NCBI RefSeq assembly: GCF_002831565.1
Contig: NZ_CP025096.1
Span: forward strand, 8,632,088-8,696,087
DNA: 64,000 nucleotides
Source: Spirosoma pollinicola
GTDB taxonomy: Bacteria; Bacteroidota; Bacteroidia; Cytophagales; Spirosomataceae
Reading direction: 5' to 3'
Below, piece by piece: positions 47,469 to 56,094 of the stretch (within the stretch, counting starts at the first letter, position 1; the number at the start of each line of letters is the position of its first letter). A program made the translations under genes and the position numbers. The notes beneath the pieces are model-generated. The model made no database searches, was not told the DNA's origin, and was given only the letters and a program-made list of their open reading frames with translations.

Positions 47469-47480
47469 TTGAAACAGCAA

Positions 47481-47508
47481 AAGCCTGTCCATCCGGACAG
47501 GCTTTTTG
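47481..47508 (+). terminator. rRNA operon terminator, copy B
   Basis: AAGCCTGTCC (47481-47490) pairs with GGACAGGCTT (47495-47504), followed by TTTGCG. Confidence 0.9.
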
Positions 47509-47544
47509 CGTTTTAAGCCTTTTATAAAGCTATATGAAAGTATA

Positions 47545-47840
47545 GGATCAATTCCAAAAGTTGTGGAGAGCGTTGTATTTTTCTAGGTTTGTGTTCTTAA
47601 TCAAACCTACTTGCTTTGGAGAGTTTCTTACCCATCATCCAGTTCCTGTTGCCTGAGTTTATTCTGGAAAATTTCGAATTGACATCCATTGACCGGCTCC
47701 AGGGCGTCTTTCACGTTCATATCGAAGAGAAAAATGCCGATCAGCGGGATCCGGAACGTAAAAACCTACTCTCCAAAGGTTTCTTTCCGACTATCACGGT
47801 TCAAGATTTCCCCATTCGTGGGCACCAGGTTTTCCTCCAC
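47545..47840 (+). mobile_element. ISL3-family element, left end, downstream of rRNA operon copy B
   Basis: Terminal repeat 47545-47568 lies 36 bp beyond the operon terminator. Flanking sequence differs from copy A, so this is a second, independent insertion in the same orientation. Confidence 0.9.
47616..47840 (+). CDS. ISL3-family transposase, N-terminal fragment
   Basis: 75 residues from TTG at 47616, identical to the fragment at 46497-46722. Confidence 0.85.
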
Positions 47841-47852
47841 CTAGCTAGCTAG
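47841..47852. other. Artificial contig linker 15
   Basis: Joins ISL3 to a mixed IS110/IS1182 contig. Confidence 0.95.
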
Positions 47853-47959
47853 AAATGTTAGTACTCAATAACGTCCGGAACAAGATTGTCCTGCGTATTT
47901 TCGCCTGCGTTCGGGAAGACCGAAATTATGACGAAAAGTATGTGCATTCACTTGTTTAG
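47853..47959 (+). CDS. IS110-family transposase, last 35 codons (second type)
   Basis: MLVLNNVRNKIVLRIFACVR then DRNYDEKYVHSLV and stop. Aligns with the end of the IS110 at 43645-43923 but differs at many residues, so it is a distinct IS110. Confidence 0.8.
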
Positions 47960-47978
47960 ATCATAGAAATCGGTCCGA

Positions 47979-48450
47979 TTGTGTGTCGCCAACAATATGG
48001 TGGCTGGCCGTCGAGTAGCCATCGACTCAGCCCCTGTCAAAGCGAATGCCTCGATGGAAAGGCTAGTAGAAAAACAGCCGCAAAGGCCAGGGCCCAAGCT
48101 ACTTCCGCAGGCTGAAGACCCTAATGGATCTGTAGATTTGGTACCCAAACCCAGCAAGCGTCAAGCTGCGCCGGTGATCACCGCTACTGATTATCAGCTA
48201 AGACAGTTGAAAAAGCGCCAGCAGAAGTTGAAAAGTTCACCAACTACCCTGGGCGCTGGCAACGAAAAAGCAAAATTATTGAGCAACAAAACTCATTACA
48301 GTCCTACTGATCCCGATGCCCGCATTTCCATTAAGCCAGGAAAAGCTCGCAAACTCAACTACCATTGTAGCCTGGCAGTGGATACCGCCCAAGGCGTTAT
48401 CAGCCATGTGCAGGCCGATTTTGCCGATGGTCGGGATAGCCAGTCACTAC
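47979..48450 (+). CDS. IS1182-family transposase, internal fragment
   Basis: 157 residues, cut at both ends: by the IS110 insertion near 47970 and by the contig edge. CVANNMVAGRRVAIDSAPVK holds the first catalytic Asp (AIDSAPVKANAS); SPTDPDARISIKPGKARKLN and YHCSLAVDTAQGVISHVQAD hold the second. Typical IS1182 spacing. Confidence 0.88.
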
Positions 48451-48462
48451 CTAGCTAGCTAG
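48451..48462. other. Artificial contig linker 16
   Basis: Joins IS1182 sequence to a staphylococcal contig. Before this point contig lengths fall steadily (7579 to 598 bp); after it they do not. Confidence 0.95.
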
Positions 48463-49141
48463 CTTTTTGTATGTTTAGATATAATTTTACGTTCTCTTTC
48501 GCTTAACCCTGGCAATTTACGATCAATACTGTCCATCGTTTCTGCTTGAATTGCCATAGCTTTTTCACGTAAAGCTCTAATCACTGGAACAACACCCAAC
48601 ATACTAATCCACTCATTGTGTGCATGTATTTCTGCAGGAATTTGTTCCGAAATTGTTGCAGCCGCTAATTGTCGCTCACGTAAGTTTGCATCAACTAAAC
48701 CTTTTAAGTCATCAACATCATAATTAAAGATGTTTGTGATGGCACTAATACCAGGTTCAATATCTCGAGGAACTGCAATATCAATCAATACTAGTGAATC
48801 TTGCTTTCTATTTTCTGCAATTCTTTCTATCATTTCATTTGTAATGATATAAGATTGTGCACTCGTTGAACTAATCACAATATCTGCACTTTCAAGTAAA
48901 TTTGGTAATGATGATAGTTCATCATATTTCACTTGATGCTTTGCTGCTAATTTCATAGCATTTTCAATTGTTCTATTTACTACTGTAATATCAGTAATTC
49001 CAGAACCAAGAAGATTTAATAGTGATAATTCACTCATTTCCCCTGCACCAATAATGATAGCTTGCTTACTTTTCAATTTGCCAAATACTTTTTTCGCCAA
49101 CTCGACCGCAGCATAAGACACACTTACAGCATTATCAGCTA
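48463..49141 (-). CDS. hemA: Glutamyl-tRNA reductase, internal fragment (Staphylococcus-like)
   Basis: 226 residues, open through the whole contig. ADNAVSVSYAAVELAKKVFG, AIIIGAGEMSELSLLNLLGS (NADPH loop), VVNRTIENAMKLAAKH and VLIDIAVPRDIEPGI are the central domain of HemA, which reduces glutamyl-tRNA in heme synthesis. Wording and low G+C match the Staphylococcus aureus protein as I know it. The catalytic Cys lies outside. Contaminant DNA relative to the Cytophagales genome. Confidence 0.93.
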
Positions 49142-49153
49142 CTAGCTAGCTAG
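49142..49153. other. Artificial contig linker 17
   Basis: Joins hemA to a self-inverted contig. Confidence 0.95.
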
Positions 49154-49824
49154 AGGCTCGAAAGAAGCAGCAGGAGGTTTTTATAGCCATTATAACCTAT
49201 CCCCTCATTCTACAAACCGCTTTTTCGAACAACAAATGATGGCCTTGTATGCGGTCGTTAGAACGCAATCCATGCATCCAGCGGGTGAAGTAACGTCTAT
49301 AGAAACGGATGAATCAATCAATGGCCAGGGCAATAAAAGCCTGCCACACGTCTATAGAAACGGATGAATCAATCAATGGCCAGGGCAATAAAAGCCTGCC
49401 ACAAATGCATTTGGTAGTGGACTGAATCAGCAGTTAGGCGGTTTAACCGGCAGATGCTCCTGGGTAATCAGTTCCGTAAACTGCTGCCGTTGGTCCAGCG
49501 ACAGGCTACCCCACTCCTCTTTGCAGTTCCGTAAACTGCTGCCGTTGGTCCAGCGACAGGCTACCCCACTCCTCTTTGATAAATGTATTGTACCAGTTAC
49601 CGTGCCTAGGTTATAATGGCTATAAAAACCTCCTGCTGCTTCTTTCTGTAGAATGAGGGGATAGGTTATAATGGCTATAAAAACCTCCTGCTGCTTCTTT
49701 CGAGCCTCTGTTAACGGTTTAGGCTTGGCGAAACCATTGGCGAAAGGCCATATTGCTGAATAAACTGCTAGGCGCCAACGGTAGCGTGCCGTATGATCAA
49801 GGCCATATTGCTGAATAAACTGCT
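49154..49824. other. Chimeric contig with inverted and tandem duplications
   Basis: The start (49154-49212) returns as its complement, twice, at about 49608-49710. Direct tandem copies of about 55 bp lie near 49289-49398 and 49464-49575, and 25 bp near the end is doubled (49747 and 49799). A short minus-strand frame (about 49434-49520; SLDQRQQFTELITQEHLPVK) looks like the end of a transposon-type protein. I read this contig as misassembled. Confidence 0.6.
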
Positions 49825-49836
49825 CTAGCTAGCTAG
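49825..49836. other. Artificial contig linker 18
   Basis: Joins the chimeric contig to staphylococcal sequence. Confidence 0.95.
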
Positions 49837-49928
49837 GTCTGTTTGTTAAATATAGGACCAATCACCAAATTTCCAACGCCTAAAATTACTGGACCAGCTA
49901 GAAAAAACAATATAATGTAACCCATCAT
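49837..49928 (-). CDS. Small hydrophobic protein, partial (Staphylococcus-like)
   Basis: MMGYIILFFLAGPVILGVGN then LVIGPIFNKQ to the contig edge. A strong Shine-Dalgarno (AGGAGGCG) lies 5 nt before the ATG, typical of Firmicutes and unlike the other contigs. Function unknown. Confidence 0.55.
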
Positions 49929-50014
49929 GATACGCCTCCTATTTGTTCTTAAGATAGGGGTTCAATTCCCTTCAAGGAGGCTGTTTTAATAAAATACAAT
50001 ACTTTTCAATACAG

Positions 50015-50042
50015 AGAATCCCGCAAAGTCGGGATTCTTATT
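50015..50042. terminator. Hairpin terminator (staphylococcal contig)
   Basis: AGAATCCCG pairs with CGGGATTCT with a TTATTTAT tail. Confidence 0.65.
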
Positions 50043-50243
50043 TATGCTGATTTTGTTTTTGTCTATGATCAGTGACTCAATTAATTATCACATTCATATT
50101 TTCTTATGACCAAATTGATACATATGATGCTACTTAATGAGAAAATTAGGTAACGCTTGGTTATTGAATTTCCTTCATTAAACTTTCCAGCTCAATTTAA
50201 TAGTTAGTCGACTATTATTCATTAAACACTTTTTAATCATAAA

Positions 50244-50282
50244 AAAGGTATTTTTGATAATTCACTACCAAAAACACCTTCT
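50244..50282 (-). terminator. Terminator after whiA
   Basis: AAGGTGTTTTTG and CAAAAATACCTT pair on the minus strand four bases after the whiA stop, followed by TTTTTT. Confidence 0.75.
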
Positions 50283-50285
50283 TAC

Positions 50286-50548
50286 TTATAATTCTATTTG
50301 TTCACCATTTCTAATCTTATCGGCTAAATCATTAAGTTTTCTTAATCGGTGATTTACACCTGATTTTGAAATTGGACCAGTTGATACCATTTCTCCAAGC
50401 TCTTTCAACGAAATTTCTTGATGTTCTACTCGAATTCTAGCAATCTCTCTCAACCTGTCTGGTAAATTTTCAATACCAATTTCTTTATCAATCAATTTAA
50501 TGCTCTCAACTTGTTTCATCGCAGCACTAACTGTTTTATTTAGATTTG
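50286..50548 (-). CDS. whiA: DNA-binding protein WhiA, C-terminal part (Staphylococcus-like)
   Basis: 87 residues open from the contig edge: [20 protein letters not shown], then [20 protein letters not shown] and [20 protein letters not shown], the WhiA C-terminal helix-turn-helix. WhiA is a regulator tied to cell division in Firmicutes and sporulation in actinobacteria; it does not belong in Bacteroidota. Confidence 0.92.
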
Positions 50549-50560
50549 CTAGCTAGCTAG
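50549..50560. other. Artificial contig linker 19
   Basis: Joins whiA to a circular plasmid contig. Confidence 0.95.
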
Positions 50561-50594
50561 CAAGATCAGGGCTATAAGTTTCGGCGCTAGCCTC

Positions 50595-50626
50595 GTACAG
50601 TTGGGGTGGGATATGCCTAGAAAAAC
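50595..50626 (+). repeat. Shared 32-bp element, plasmid A copy 1
   Basis: Starts GTACAGTTGGGGTGGGATAT and ends CTAGAAAAAC. The inverted copy at 51880-51911 differs at one base; related copies lie at 56798-56830 and 56892-56924 on plasmid B. Confidence 0.85.
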
Positions 50627-50718
50627 CTATCACTAAATACATCCCGACCGTAGGGAGGACCGCCTAAACCTTAATGACAAGACAAGAGAATCTTTTGATA
50701 TACATATATATAGGGATA

Positions 50719-50784
50719 GTAATCAAATAGCAGTGTGTTGGTAATCAAATAGCAGTGTGTTGGTAATCAAATAGCAGTATGTTA
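50719..50784 (+). repeat. Iterons: three 22-bp direct repeats
   Basis: Copies at 50719-50740, 50741-50762 and 50763-50784, each starting GTAATCAAATAGCAGT, back to back, 89 bp before rep. The third has two base changes. Expected Rep-binding origin. Confidence 0.92.
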
Positions 50785-50873
50785 GTAATGCGTTTTTGAT
50801 TACTAACTACAATTTGGAATTACAAAAATTAGTAATTAGAATTGCATGACTGTTAGTAATAAAAATATGTGCT

Positions 50874-51350
50874 ATGCCTAAGCGGATAACTTATGAGAGG
50901 GAGATGCTACATCCTGAAACAGGAGAGCTTCAAGTCACGCACAGAGATTCGGTTCTACCTAAAGAGCCTGATTATGTTAAGCTGTATCTGTCTGACATAG
51001 AGTTACTTAACAACTTGCCAAAGTGGACAGATCGTATTCTTCATGAACTGCTACGGATGATGAATTACAAAAACCAAATTGTACTTAACTCATCAATCAA
51101 GAAGGAAATAGCCGCAGAGTTCAAAATCCATATAAAGACAATAGATAATGCCCTAGTTATGCTTGTAAAGCAAGGTGTTCTTATTCGAAAAGATAAAGGG
51201 CTATATCTAGGAAATCCACTCTTATTTGGAAAAGGGGAATGGAAGGATATTAGAGAACTAAGACTGACAATTCACTATACTAAGGAAGGACGTACTATGA
51301 CTGCTGAAATATTACAGGAGCAGGAAGAACCCGAATTAGTGGAAGTATAA
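50874..51350 (+). CDS. Plasmid replication protein, RepL-like
   Basis: 158 residues. LPKWTDRILHELLRMMNYKN and KEIAAEFKIHIKTIDNALVM form a winged helix-turn-helix, followed by GVLIRKDKGLYLGNPLLFGK, the RepL pattern (wing, then a short strand). Rep binds the iterons and starts replication. Acidic tail (ILQEQEEPELVEV). Its 3-prime region carries a conserved structured element shared with plasmid B. Confidence 0.8.
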   Translation: MPKRITYEREMLHPETGELQVTHRDSVLPKEPDYVKLYLSDIELLNNLPKWTDRILHELLRMMNYKNQIVLNSSIKKEIAAEFKIHIKTIDNALVMLVKQGVLIRKDKGLYLGNPLLFGKGEWKDIRELRLTIHYTKEGRTMTAEILQEQEEPELVEV

Positions 51351-51363
51351 AGCCATTAGCTAA

Positions 51364-51472
51364 AACGGAAGTCGGCTCTGGTGAGGACCAACCGAGTAGG
51401 GATAAGCTAATCCACGTACAACCGTACGGTGCCCTGATCTTGATAGCTTTAAGCCAGATCAGGGCTTTTTAT
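51364..51472 (+). ncRNA. Candidate structured RNA after rep, plasmid A
   Basis: Stem TCGG/CCGA (51372-51375, 51392-51395) with inner GGT/ACC, then TAGGGATA (51397-51404), CCACGTACAACCGTACG (51412-51428, itself a CGTAC/GTACG hairpin) and a terminator GCCCTGATC/GATCAGGGC with loop TTGATAGCTT (51431-51465). All blocks and their order recur on plasmid B, with the outer stem changed on both sides. Confidence 0.6.
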
Positions 51473-51837
51473 TTCAAGATGTCGGCCTTCATCTTATCAA
51501 ATTCATCTTTTGATATAACTCCGCTTTGGAGTAACCTTGACAGTTTCTCCAAATCATTTAACTTGTTACTAGTCAAGTTTTTGTTAGAAGAACTATTGTT
51601 ATTTATTTGGCGCTTAGCGGCTGAAGTGAAACTATTAACAGAATCTTGAACCGATTTTGCTCTATCATCTAACTGCTTTGACATTTTATCGTATGTCTGA
51701 GGGGTTATCCTACTACCGTCCTTAAATACATAGGTTTTCCCTGTGAATTTGGAGACTCTCGCCCCAAAATAAAAAGTACCCCATACAAGAGCAACAACCA
51801 TAGCTATCCCAAAAACAGCACCGAAAAAATCTTCCAT
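51469..51837 (-). CDS. SHOCT-domain membrane protein
   Basis: 122 residues. N-terminal membrane helix (MEDFFGAVFGIAMVVALVWG), an Asn/Ser-rich middle and a C-terminal SHOCT domain (LEKLSRLLQSGVISKDEFDK). SHOCT modules are short oligomerisation or tethering units of unknown role. Convergent with rep; the terminator between them serves both. Confidence 0.75.
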   Translation of the reverse strand: MEDFFGAVFGIAMVVALVWGTFYFGARVSKFTGKTYVFKDGSRITPQTYDKMSKQLDDRAKSVQDSVNSFTSAAKRQINNNSSSNKNLTSNKLNDLEKLSRLLQSGVISKDEFDKMKADILK

Positions 51838-51879
51838 AACTTTATAAGTTGCTTATGATATTGTGACGTACCGTCACAG

Positions 51880-51911
51880 GTTTTTTTAGGCATATCCCAC
51901 CCCAACTGTAC
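51880..51911 (-). repeat. Shared 32-bp element, plasmid A copy 2 (inverted)
   Basis: Complement of 50595-50626 with one mismatch. The two copies bracket iterons, rep, the structured element and the SHOCT gene. Confidence 0.85.
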
Positions 51912-51918
51912 ATCTCTC

Positions 51919-52533
51919 TCATGCTAAAGCGCTTCTAACATTAGAAGTCTGCTTAATGATAGAATCCGTAATAAATTTAGTAAATCTCATTACTACATCA
52001 ACTCCTACAATAAGAGTGTATATTTTTAAAGGATCGTTGTTTGGAATAAACAGTAAGGGTCTTACAGTAATTAGATCATTAAGGCTTCCGTAAGTGCCAT
52101 AATTAGATCGACCTTTTTTAAATAGTTCTTCTATTCTATCAGTATAAAATCCAACTCTATTCTGAAAAAAAGTATCATAGTCCTGATTACCTGCATCAAC
52201 AATCTCTTTAGAGAGATTTATAAAAGCTTCTCTAACAGAATGATACAAGCTAAATCCTGCTTTTTGAGACAAACCATTTTGTTGAAATATAGGCTCGGTA
52301 AGAGCCCAAGTAAATGCAGTCATTTCTAATAATTTTGCTCTACTTGGTTCCTTTTTAAATTCTGTTTTATGAAAAATTTTATAATCATCCAGAGAATTAT
52401 TTAGCATCTGAATCATCTTGTTATAATGAGATAATTCTAAAGATGTTAAGCTACCAATCTCTGGATATTTAGTAAAGTTTATTGGAACAATATTTTTGTT
52501 TTCTTCACCAAATAGTCTTGAAAGGAGGCTCAT
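51919..52533 (-). CDS. Plasmid protein of unknown function
   Basis: 204 residues, low G+C. N-terminus MSLLSRLFGEENKNIVPINF, then a mostly helical body (LSHYNKMIQMLNNSLDDYKI, AGFSLYHSVREAFINLSKEI) and a hydrophobic C-terminal helix (IYTLIVGVDVVMRFTKFITD). No family recognised. It is divergent from the relaxase with the candidate transfer origin in between. Confidence 0.65.
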   Translation of the reverse strand: MSLLSRLFGEENKNIVPINFTKYPEIGSLTSLELSHYNKMIQMLNNSLDDYKIFHKTEFKKEPSRAKLLEMTAFTWALTEPIFQQNGLSQKAGFSLYHSVREAFINLSKEIVDAGNQDYDTFFQNRVGFYTDRIEELFKKGRSNYGTYGSLNDLITVRPLLFIPNNDPLKIYTLIVGVDVVMRFTKFITDSIIKQTSNVRSALA

Positions 52534-52664
52534 ATCTATTTATATTTTGCATACAGTATCCCGTAAAGCTACTAAGCGGTTAATTAAATACAAAAACTTA
52601 GTTATTAGGTACAGATCAGTAGTTTTTCGCAGCCCGGTTCTTTTACAGAAGTATAACGCACTAT

Positions 52665-52714
52665 ACTTTGGCCTGCCTGACCCCTCCCTTCGGTCGGGTC
52701 AGGCAGGCCAAAGT
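52665..52714. other. Hairpin upstream of mobV, candidate oriT of plasmid A
   Basis: Perfect 19-bp arms 52665-52683 and 52696-52714 (ACTTTGGCCTGCCTGACCC and complement) with a 12-base loop, 35 bp before the relaxase start. MobV origins of transfer lie in this position and contain hairpins. Confidence 0.55.
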
Positions 52715-52749
52715 GCGCGCCCTACGGGGTCTGTATCCCCTTTCCAACT

Positions 52750-54063
52750 ATGAAAGCTGTTTGTCGAGTCGCCAAGGTCAAAGGAGCCGGTAGCATAGGC
52801 GGCAAGTCTGATCACAACTACCGTCAGGGCCATGTGCCCAATGCCGATGCCGAGCGTCGGCATCTAAACCATGAGTATGTACTCAACTATGAGAATTTAG
52901 CCAAGGCCATCGAAGCCAAGCTTCATCATGCCGGCCTTGACCATGTGCGAAAGGATGCCGTTAAGGGTATGGAATTTATTCTTACGGCCAGCCCGGAAGC
53001 CTTCAAACGTGACCAAACTGGCCAGTTCACCGGCGATTATCGGGAATCGGATTGGGTGAAGGCGAATCTGGAGTTCATGAAACAGCAATACGGTTCTAAC
53101 CTGGTCGCTTTTACTCTGCACCAGGACGAGAAAACGCCCCACATTCACGCTATCGTTGTTCCTATCACCCCCGACAAACGACTTTGCGCGAAGGAGCTGT
53201 TCACGCCTAAAACCCTACGCCAGCTCCAGACTGATTACGCGGCGGCCATGAAGCCATTTGGGTTGGAAAGGGGAATAGAAGGCAGCCGGGCGCAGCATGT
53301 GGACATGAAGCACATTTATGGCCTTCAACAACAGGAGCGGCAAACTATCGAGAAGAATTTACAGCCCATTCAGACGATCAATGCACCCTTAGCCATCGAC
53401 AAGCCTGGTCCGCTGGATTTGTTGAATCTGGAGCGCTGGAAACAACAGCAGGAAGCCAAAATCAATGCTGAACTCAATCGCAGGCTCGAGGAAATCAAAC
53501 AAGCCGCTGAGAAGGCCCTAAAAGCGGCCGTAGCAAACGCAACTGCCAAGGAGCAGGAGAAAGTACTCGCTCAACGACTGACCACCTCAGAGGGCCTAAA
53601 ACAGACCAATTTCGAGAAAGCCAAGAAAACAGGGGAAGAATTGGCCACCACTACCAGCAAGATCAACCAGATAGCCGTACTGCTGGACGAAAAGCGACTG
53701 AATCCAAAATGGAGTGAGGGCCTAGCTGGCCACCTTCGCAGCAAGGTGCTGCCGCAGATGGAAGCGGATATCCTAGAGTGTTTGAAAGAGCGCTTAACTG
53801 ATGGCAACGATCTAAACCCCCGGCTTGAGAAGAAAGGGTACAAAATCGTGAAAGATGCGAAAGGGACGTTTTACCTGACTGACCCTAAAACCGAAGTGCG
53901 GCTAAACCTGATTACAGCTCAGATCAAAGGTGAATTTCTGAGCGAACTAGTTCATGAAACCGTACAAAGGGGAATAAAAGAAGCACAACAAGAGAAAGAG
54001 AAGAAGGCTCAGAAGTCCGAAGTCAAGAACAATCAAGATCAGGGCTATAAGTTTCGGCGCTAG
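52750..54063 (+). CDS. mobV: MobV-family relaxase (Pre/Mob)
   Basis: 437 residues. N-terminal relaxase: GSIGGKSDHNYRQGHVPNAD, then motif III HQDEKTPHIHAIVVPITPD with the metal-binding His residues of MobV/Pre proteins, and LRQLQTDYAAAMKPFGLERG. The C-terminal half is a long coiled coil rich in Lys and Glu. It nicks the plasmid at oriT and leads single-strand transfer, using a conjugative element in trans. Stop at 54063 lies 4 bp before the 32-bp shared element. Confidence 0.92.
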   Translation: MKAVCRVAKVKGAGSIGGKSDHNYRQGHVPNADAERRHLNHEYVLNYENLAKAIEAKLHHAGLDHVRKDAVKGMEFILTASPEAFKRDQTGQFTGDYRESDWVKANLEFMKQQYGSNLVAFTLHQDEKTPHIHAIVVPITPDKRLCAKELFTPKTLRQLQTDYAAAMKPFGLERGIEGSRAQHVDMKHIYGLQQQERQTIEKNLQPIQTINAPLAIDKPGPLDLLNLERWKQQQEAKINAELNRRLEEIKQAAEKALKAAVANATAKEQEKVLAQRLTTSEGLKQTNFEKAKKTGEELATTTSKINQIAVLLDEKRLNPKWSEGLAGHLRSKVLPQMEADILECLKERLTDGNDLNPRLEKKGYKIVKDAKGTFYLTDPKTEVRLNLITAQIKGEFLSELVHETVQRGIKEAQQEKEKKAQKSEVKNNQDQGYKFRR

Positions 54064-54331
54064 CCTCGTACAGTTGGGGTGGGATATGCCTAGAAAAACC
54101 TATCACTAAATACATCCCGACCGTAGGGAGGACCGCCTAAACCTTAATGACAAGACAAGAGAATCTTTTGATATACATATATATAGGGATAGTAATCAAA
54201 TAGCAGTGTGTTGGTAATCAAATAGCAGTGTGTTGGTAATCAAATAGCAGTATGTTAGTAATGCGTTTTTGATTACTAACTACAATTTGGAATTACAAAA
54301 ATTAGTAATTAGAATTGCATGACTGTTAGTA
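54034..54331. repeat. Plasmid A terminal overlap, copy 2
   Basis: Identical to 50561-50858, including the iterons (54192-54257). Confidence 0.92.
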
Positions 54332-54343
54332 CTAGCTAGCTAG
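54332..54343. other. Artificial contig linker 20
   Basis: Joins plasmid A to a staphylococcal contig. Confidence 0.95.
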
Positions 54344-54440
54344 CTGCTAATTTTGCAAGTGTCACTGAATCTTGCAATGCCTTTTGTGCATCCTTACCTT
54401 CATCTATTAAGGCATAGTCTAATACGCTTAATTTAACCAA
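54344..54440 (-). CDS. LLM-class flavin-dependent oxidoreductase, N-terminus (Staphylococcus-like)
   Basis: 32 residues to the contig edge: start TTG at 54440 (VKLSVLDYALIDEGKDAQKA, then LQDSVTLAKLA), with GGAG nine bases upstream. This is the opening strand and helix of bacterial luciferase-like monooxygenases. Divergent from the OYE gene at 54742. Confidence 0.7.
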
Positions 54441-54741
54441 TCCGTCATCTCCAAACTTATCCTGTCATGTCAAACCGACATAACATTTTAGCGTTCTTAA
54501 TACCATTCCCTCTTCATATACCCACGTATATGATAACGTTTTTCAATTAACTTTTATATCTTTTCGCCTTTATTTTTCTTTTTCATATTCATATTTTCAG
54601 ACCTACAAATGCCATTCATTAGTTCAATTTTAAAAATGTTTTCCATGTACCAATTCTATTCTATCAAGACTGTTCATCATTGATTATTCATTCTTTCCAT
54701 GGTACTTTGAAAACAATATTGAATAGAAAAGGAATCATAGT

Positions 54742-55309
54742 ATGTACCGATACAAACCACTTTTACAATCAATCCACTTACCTAATGGCATCAAAATTTC
54801 GAATCGCTTTGTATTATCACCAATGACCGTAAACGCATCAACAAAAGAAGGCTATATTACAAAAGCAGACTTGGCTTATGCTGCACGTCGCTCTAATTCA
54901 GCTGGAATGCAAGTCACCGGCGCTGCTTACATTGAACCTTATGGTAAACTGTTTGAATATGGCTTTAATATTGATCATGATGCTTGTATCCCTGGATTAA
55001 CTAACATGGCATCTACGATGAAACAACATGGTAGCCTCGCTATTATCCAGCTAGCGCATGCTGGTCGTTTTTCAAATCAAGCCATTTTAAATTTTGGAAA
55101 GGTGTATGGACCAAGTCCTATGACTTTGCATTCACCGATTGAACACGTTGTTATCGCCATGTCTCATGAGAAAATCAATAGCATCATTCAGCAGTATCGC
55201 GATGCTACATTACGCGCGATTAAAGCAGGTTTTGATGGTGTGGAAATTTCGATTGCACAACGTTTGCTGATTCAAACATTTTTCTCAACTTTTTCAAATA
55301 GACGTACAG
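54742..55309 (+). CDS. NADH-dependent flavin oxidoreductase, OYE family, N-terminal part (Staphylococcus-like)
   Basis: 189 residues to the contig edge. KISNRFVLSPMTVNASTKEG, TGAAYIEPYGKLFEYGFN, SLAIIQLAHAGRFSNQA (His-Ala-Gly-Arg flavin site) and RAIKAGFDGVEI are OYE-family blocks. FMN-dependent reduction of enones is expected; physiological substrate unknown. G+C and codon use match the other staphylococcal pieces. Confidence 0.88.
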
Positions 55310-55321
55310 CTAGCTAGCTAG
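55310..55321. other. Artificial contig linker 21
   Basis: Joins the OYE fragment to plasmid B. Confidence 0.95.
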
Positions 55322-55619
55322 AACCGATACCAGGCTAACCATCGAGAAGGCCGCCGAACGAAGTGGCAAAACGTTAGGCCAGTTTTTCAATATCGAACTT
55401 CGGGAAGCCGCAGCAAACGTACTCAAAAAAGAACATCAGCCCCCAGCTCGTGGGGAAGACTTAGCGAGTGATCTGTTTGAGAAGATCAAGACTGAACTAC
55501 GAGAAAGTCAAGCCGCCGAACTCCAATCCATTCGAGAAGCTATTGAAAGAAGACCGGCCAGCTTACGGGAATGGCTGTTCGGCAAACGCTCATAATGTCC
55601 CCGCGCAGAGCAGTCTGAT
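55322..55619. repeat. Plasmid B terminal overlap, copy 1
   Basis: Identical to 58816-59113. The coding sequence seen at 55322-55594 is the end of the RHH gene at 58673-59089, not a second gene. Confidence 0.92.
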
Positions 55620-55954
55620 TGAGTAGCCAGCCATGTTTCACCCCTAAAAAACCTTCCTACGGTCGGTTTTCGTCGGGGTTGAAACGCCTGTCTTTCCCTC
55701 CGATTGTCGGGAAAGGAAAAGGCTCTGCTACCTTCGGCAACAGAGCCCTATTTCATACTCTCCAACATAATGCGGAAAGTCTCGCCTATAACTCTCTCAA
55801 GTGTTGGCGGATACTGGCCGAATCCCCGACCAAAGTTCAAAATTACGAGCCTTGGTACTGATCAGCAAAAAAGCGGAGTTCGCTACGCTCACGAGTGTAT
55901 TTTAAGAACTTAAGAAGGGCCTACCCATAACTAATTGATTATCAGTAGGGGTCA
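55620..55954 (+). other. Hairpin-rich replicon leader
   Basis: No gene. Stems include GTTTCACCCC/GGGGTTGAAAC, CCTGTCTTTCCC/GGGAAAGG and GGCTCTG/CAGAGCC (about 55720-55747). GAGTAGCCAGCCATGTTTC and the later CTTAAGAAG...TGATTATCAGTAGGG recur in 63275-63918. Possibly a single-strand origin or leader. Confidence 0.5.
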
Positions 55955-56004
55955 TTTTGAGTATCTCGAAGTTTGATTTTGAGTATCTCGAAGTTTGATT
56001 TTGA
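55955..56004 (+). repeat. Iterons: 22-bp direct repeats
   Basis: Full copies at 55955-55976 and 55977-55998 (TTTTGAGTATCTCGAAGTTT...) and a 6-bp start of a third, 90 bp before rep. Confidence 0.9.
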
Positions 56005-56094
56005 AAAAATGGCAAAAAAATCAAAATTTACTTTTAATAGGACTAAAATATTATTTAGATTTGCGTAGTCAATAATCAAAATGCTATTTGGATT

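Larger units (their letters stand above)
50561..50858. repeat. Plasmid A terminal overlap, copy 1
   Basis: Identical to 54034-54331; overlap of a circular assembly. Confidence 0.92.
50561..54331. other. Complete small circular plasmid A, linearised (about 3473 bp unique)
   Basis: The first 298 bp (50561-50858) are repeated exactly at the end (54034-54331), so the contig closes into a circle. It carries iterons, rep, a structured element after rep, a SHOCT protein, an unknown protein and a MobV relaxase: a mobilizable cryptic plasmid with no resistance gene. Confidence 0.9.

Noticed and set aside
46869..47476. 298-bp inverted repeat of rRNA operon ends
   Set aside because: Artefact of joining two mirror-image contigs; it does show two operon copies but not that they face each other.
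49280..49580. Tandem 55-bp duplications looking like a repeat array
   Set aside because: Only two copies each, no spacers of even length, and the contig is self-inverted; misassembly rather than CRISPR.
55322..55594. Apparent second RHH gene
   Set aside because: It is the terminal overlap of the circular plasmid contig, the same DNA as 58816-59088.
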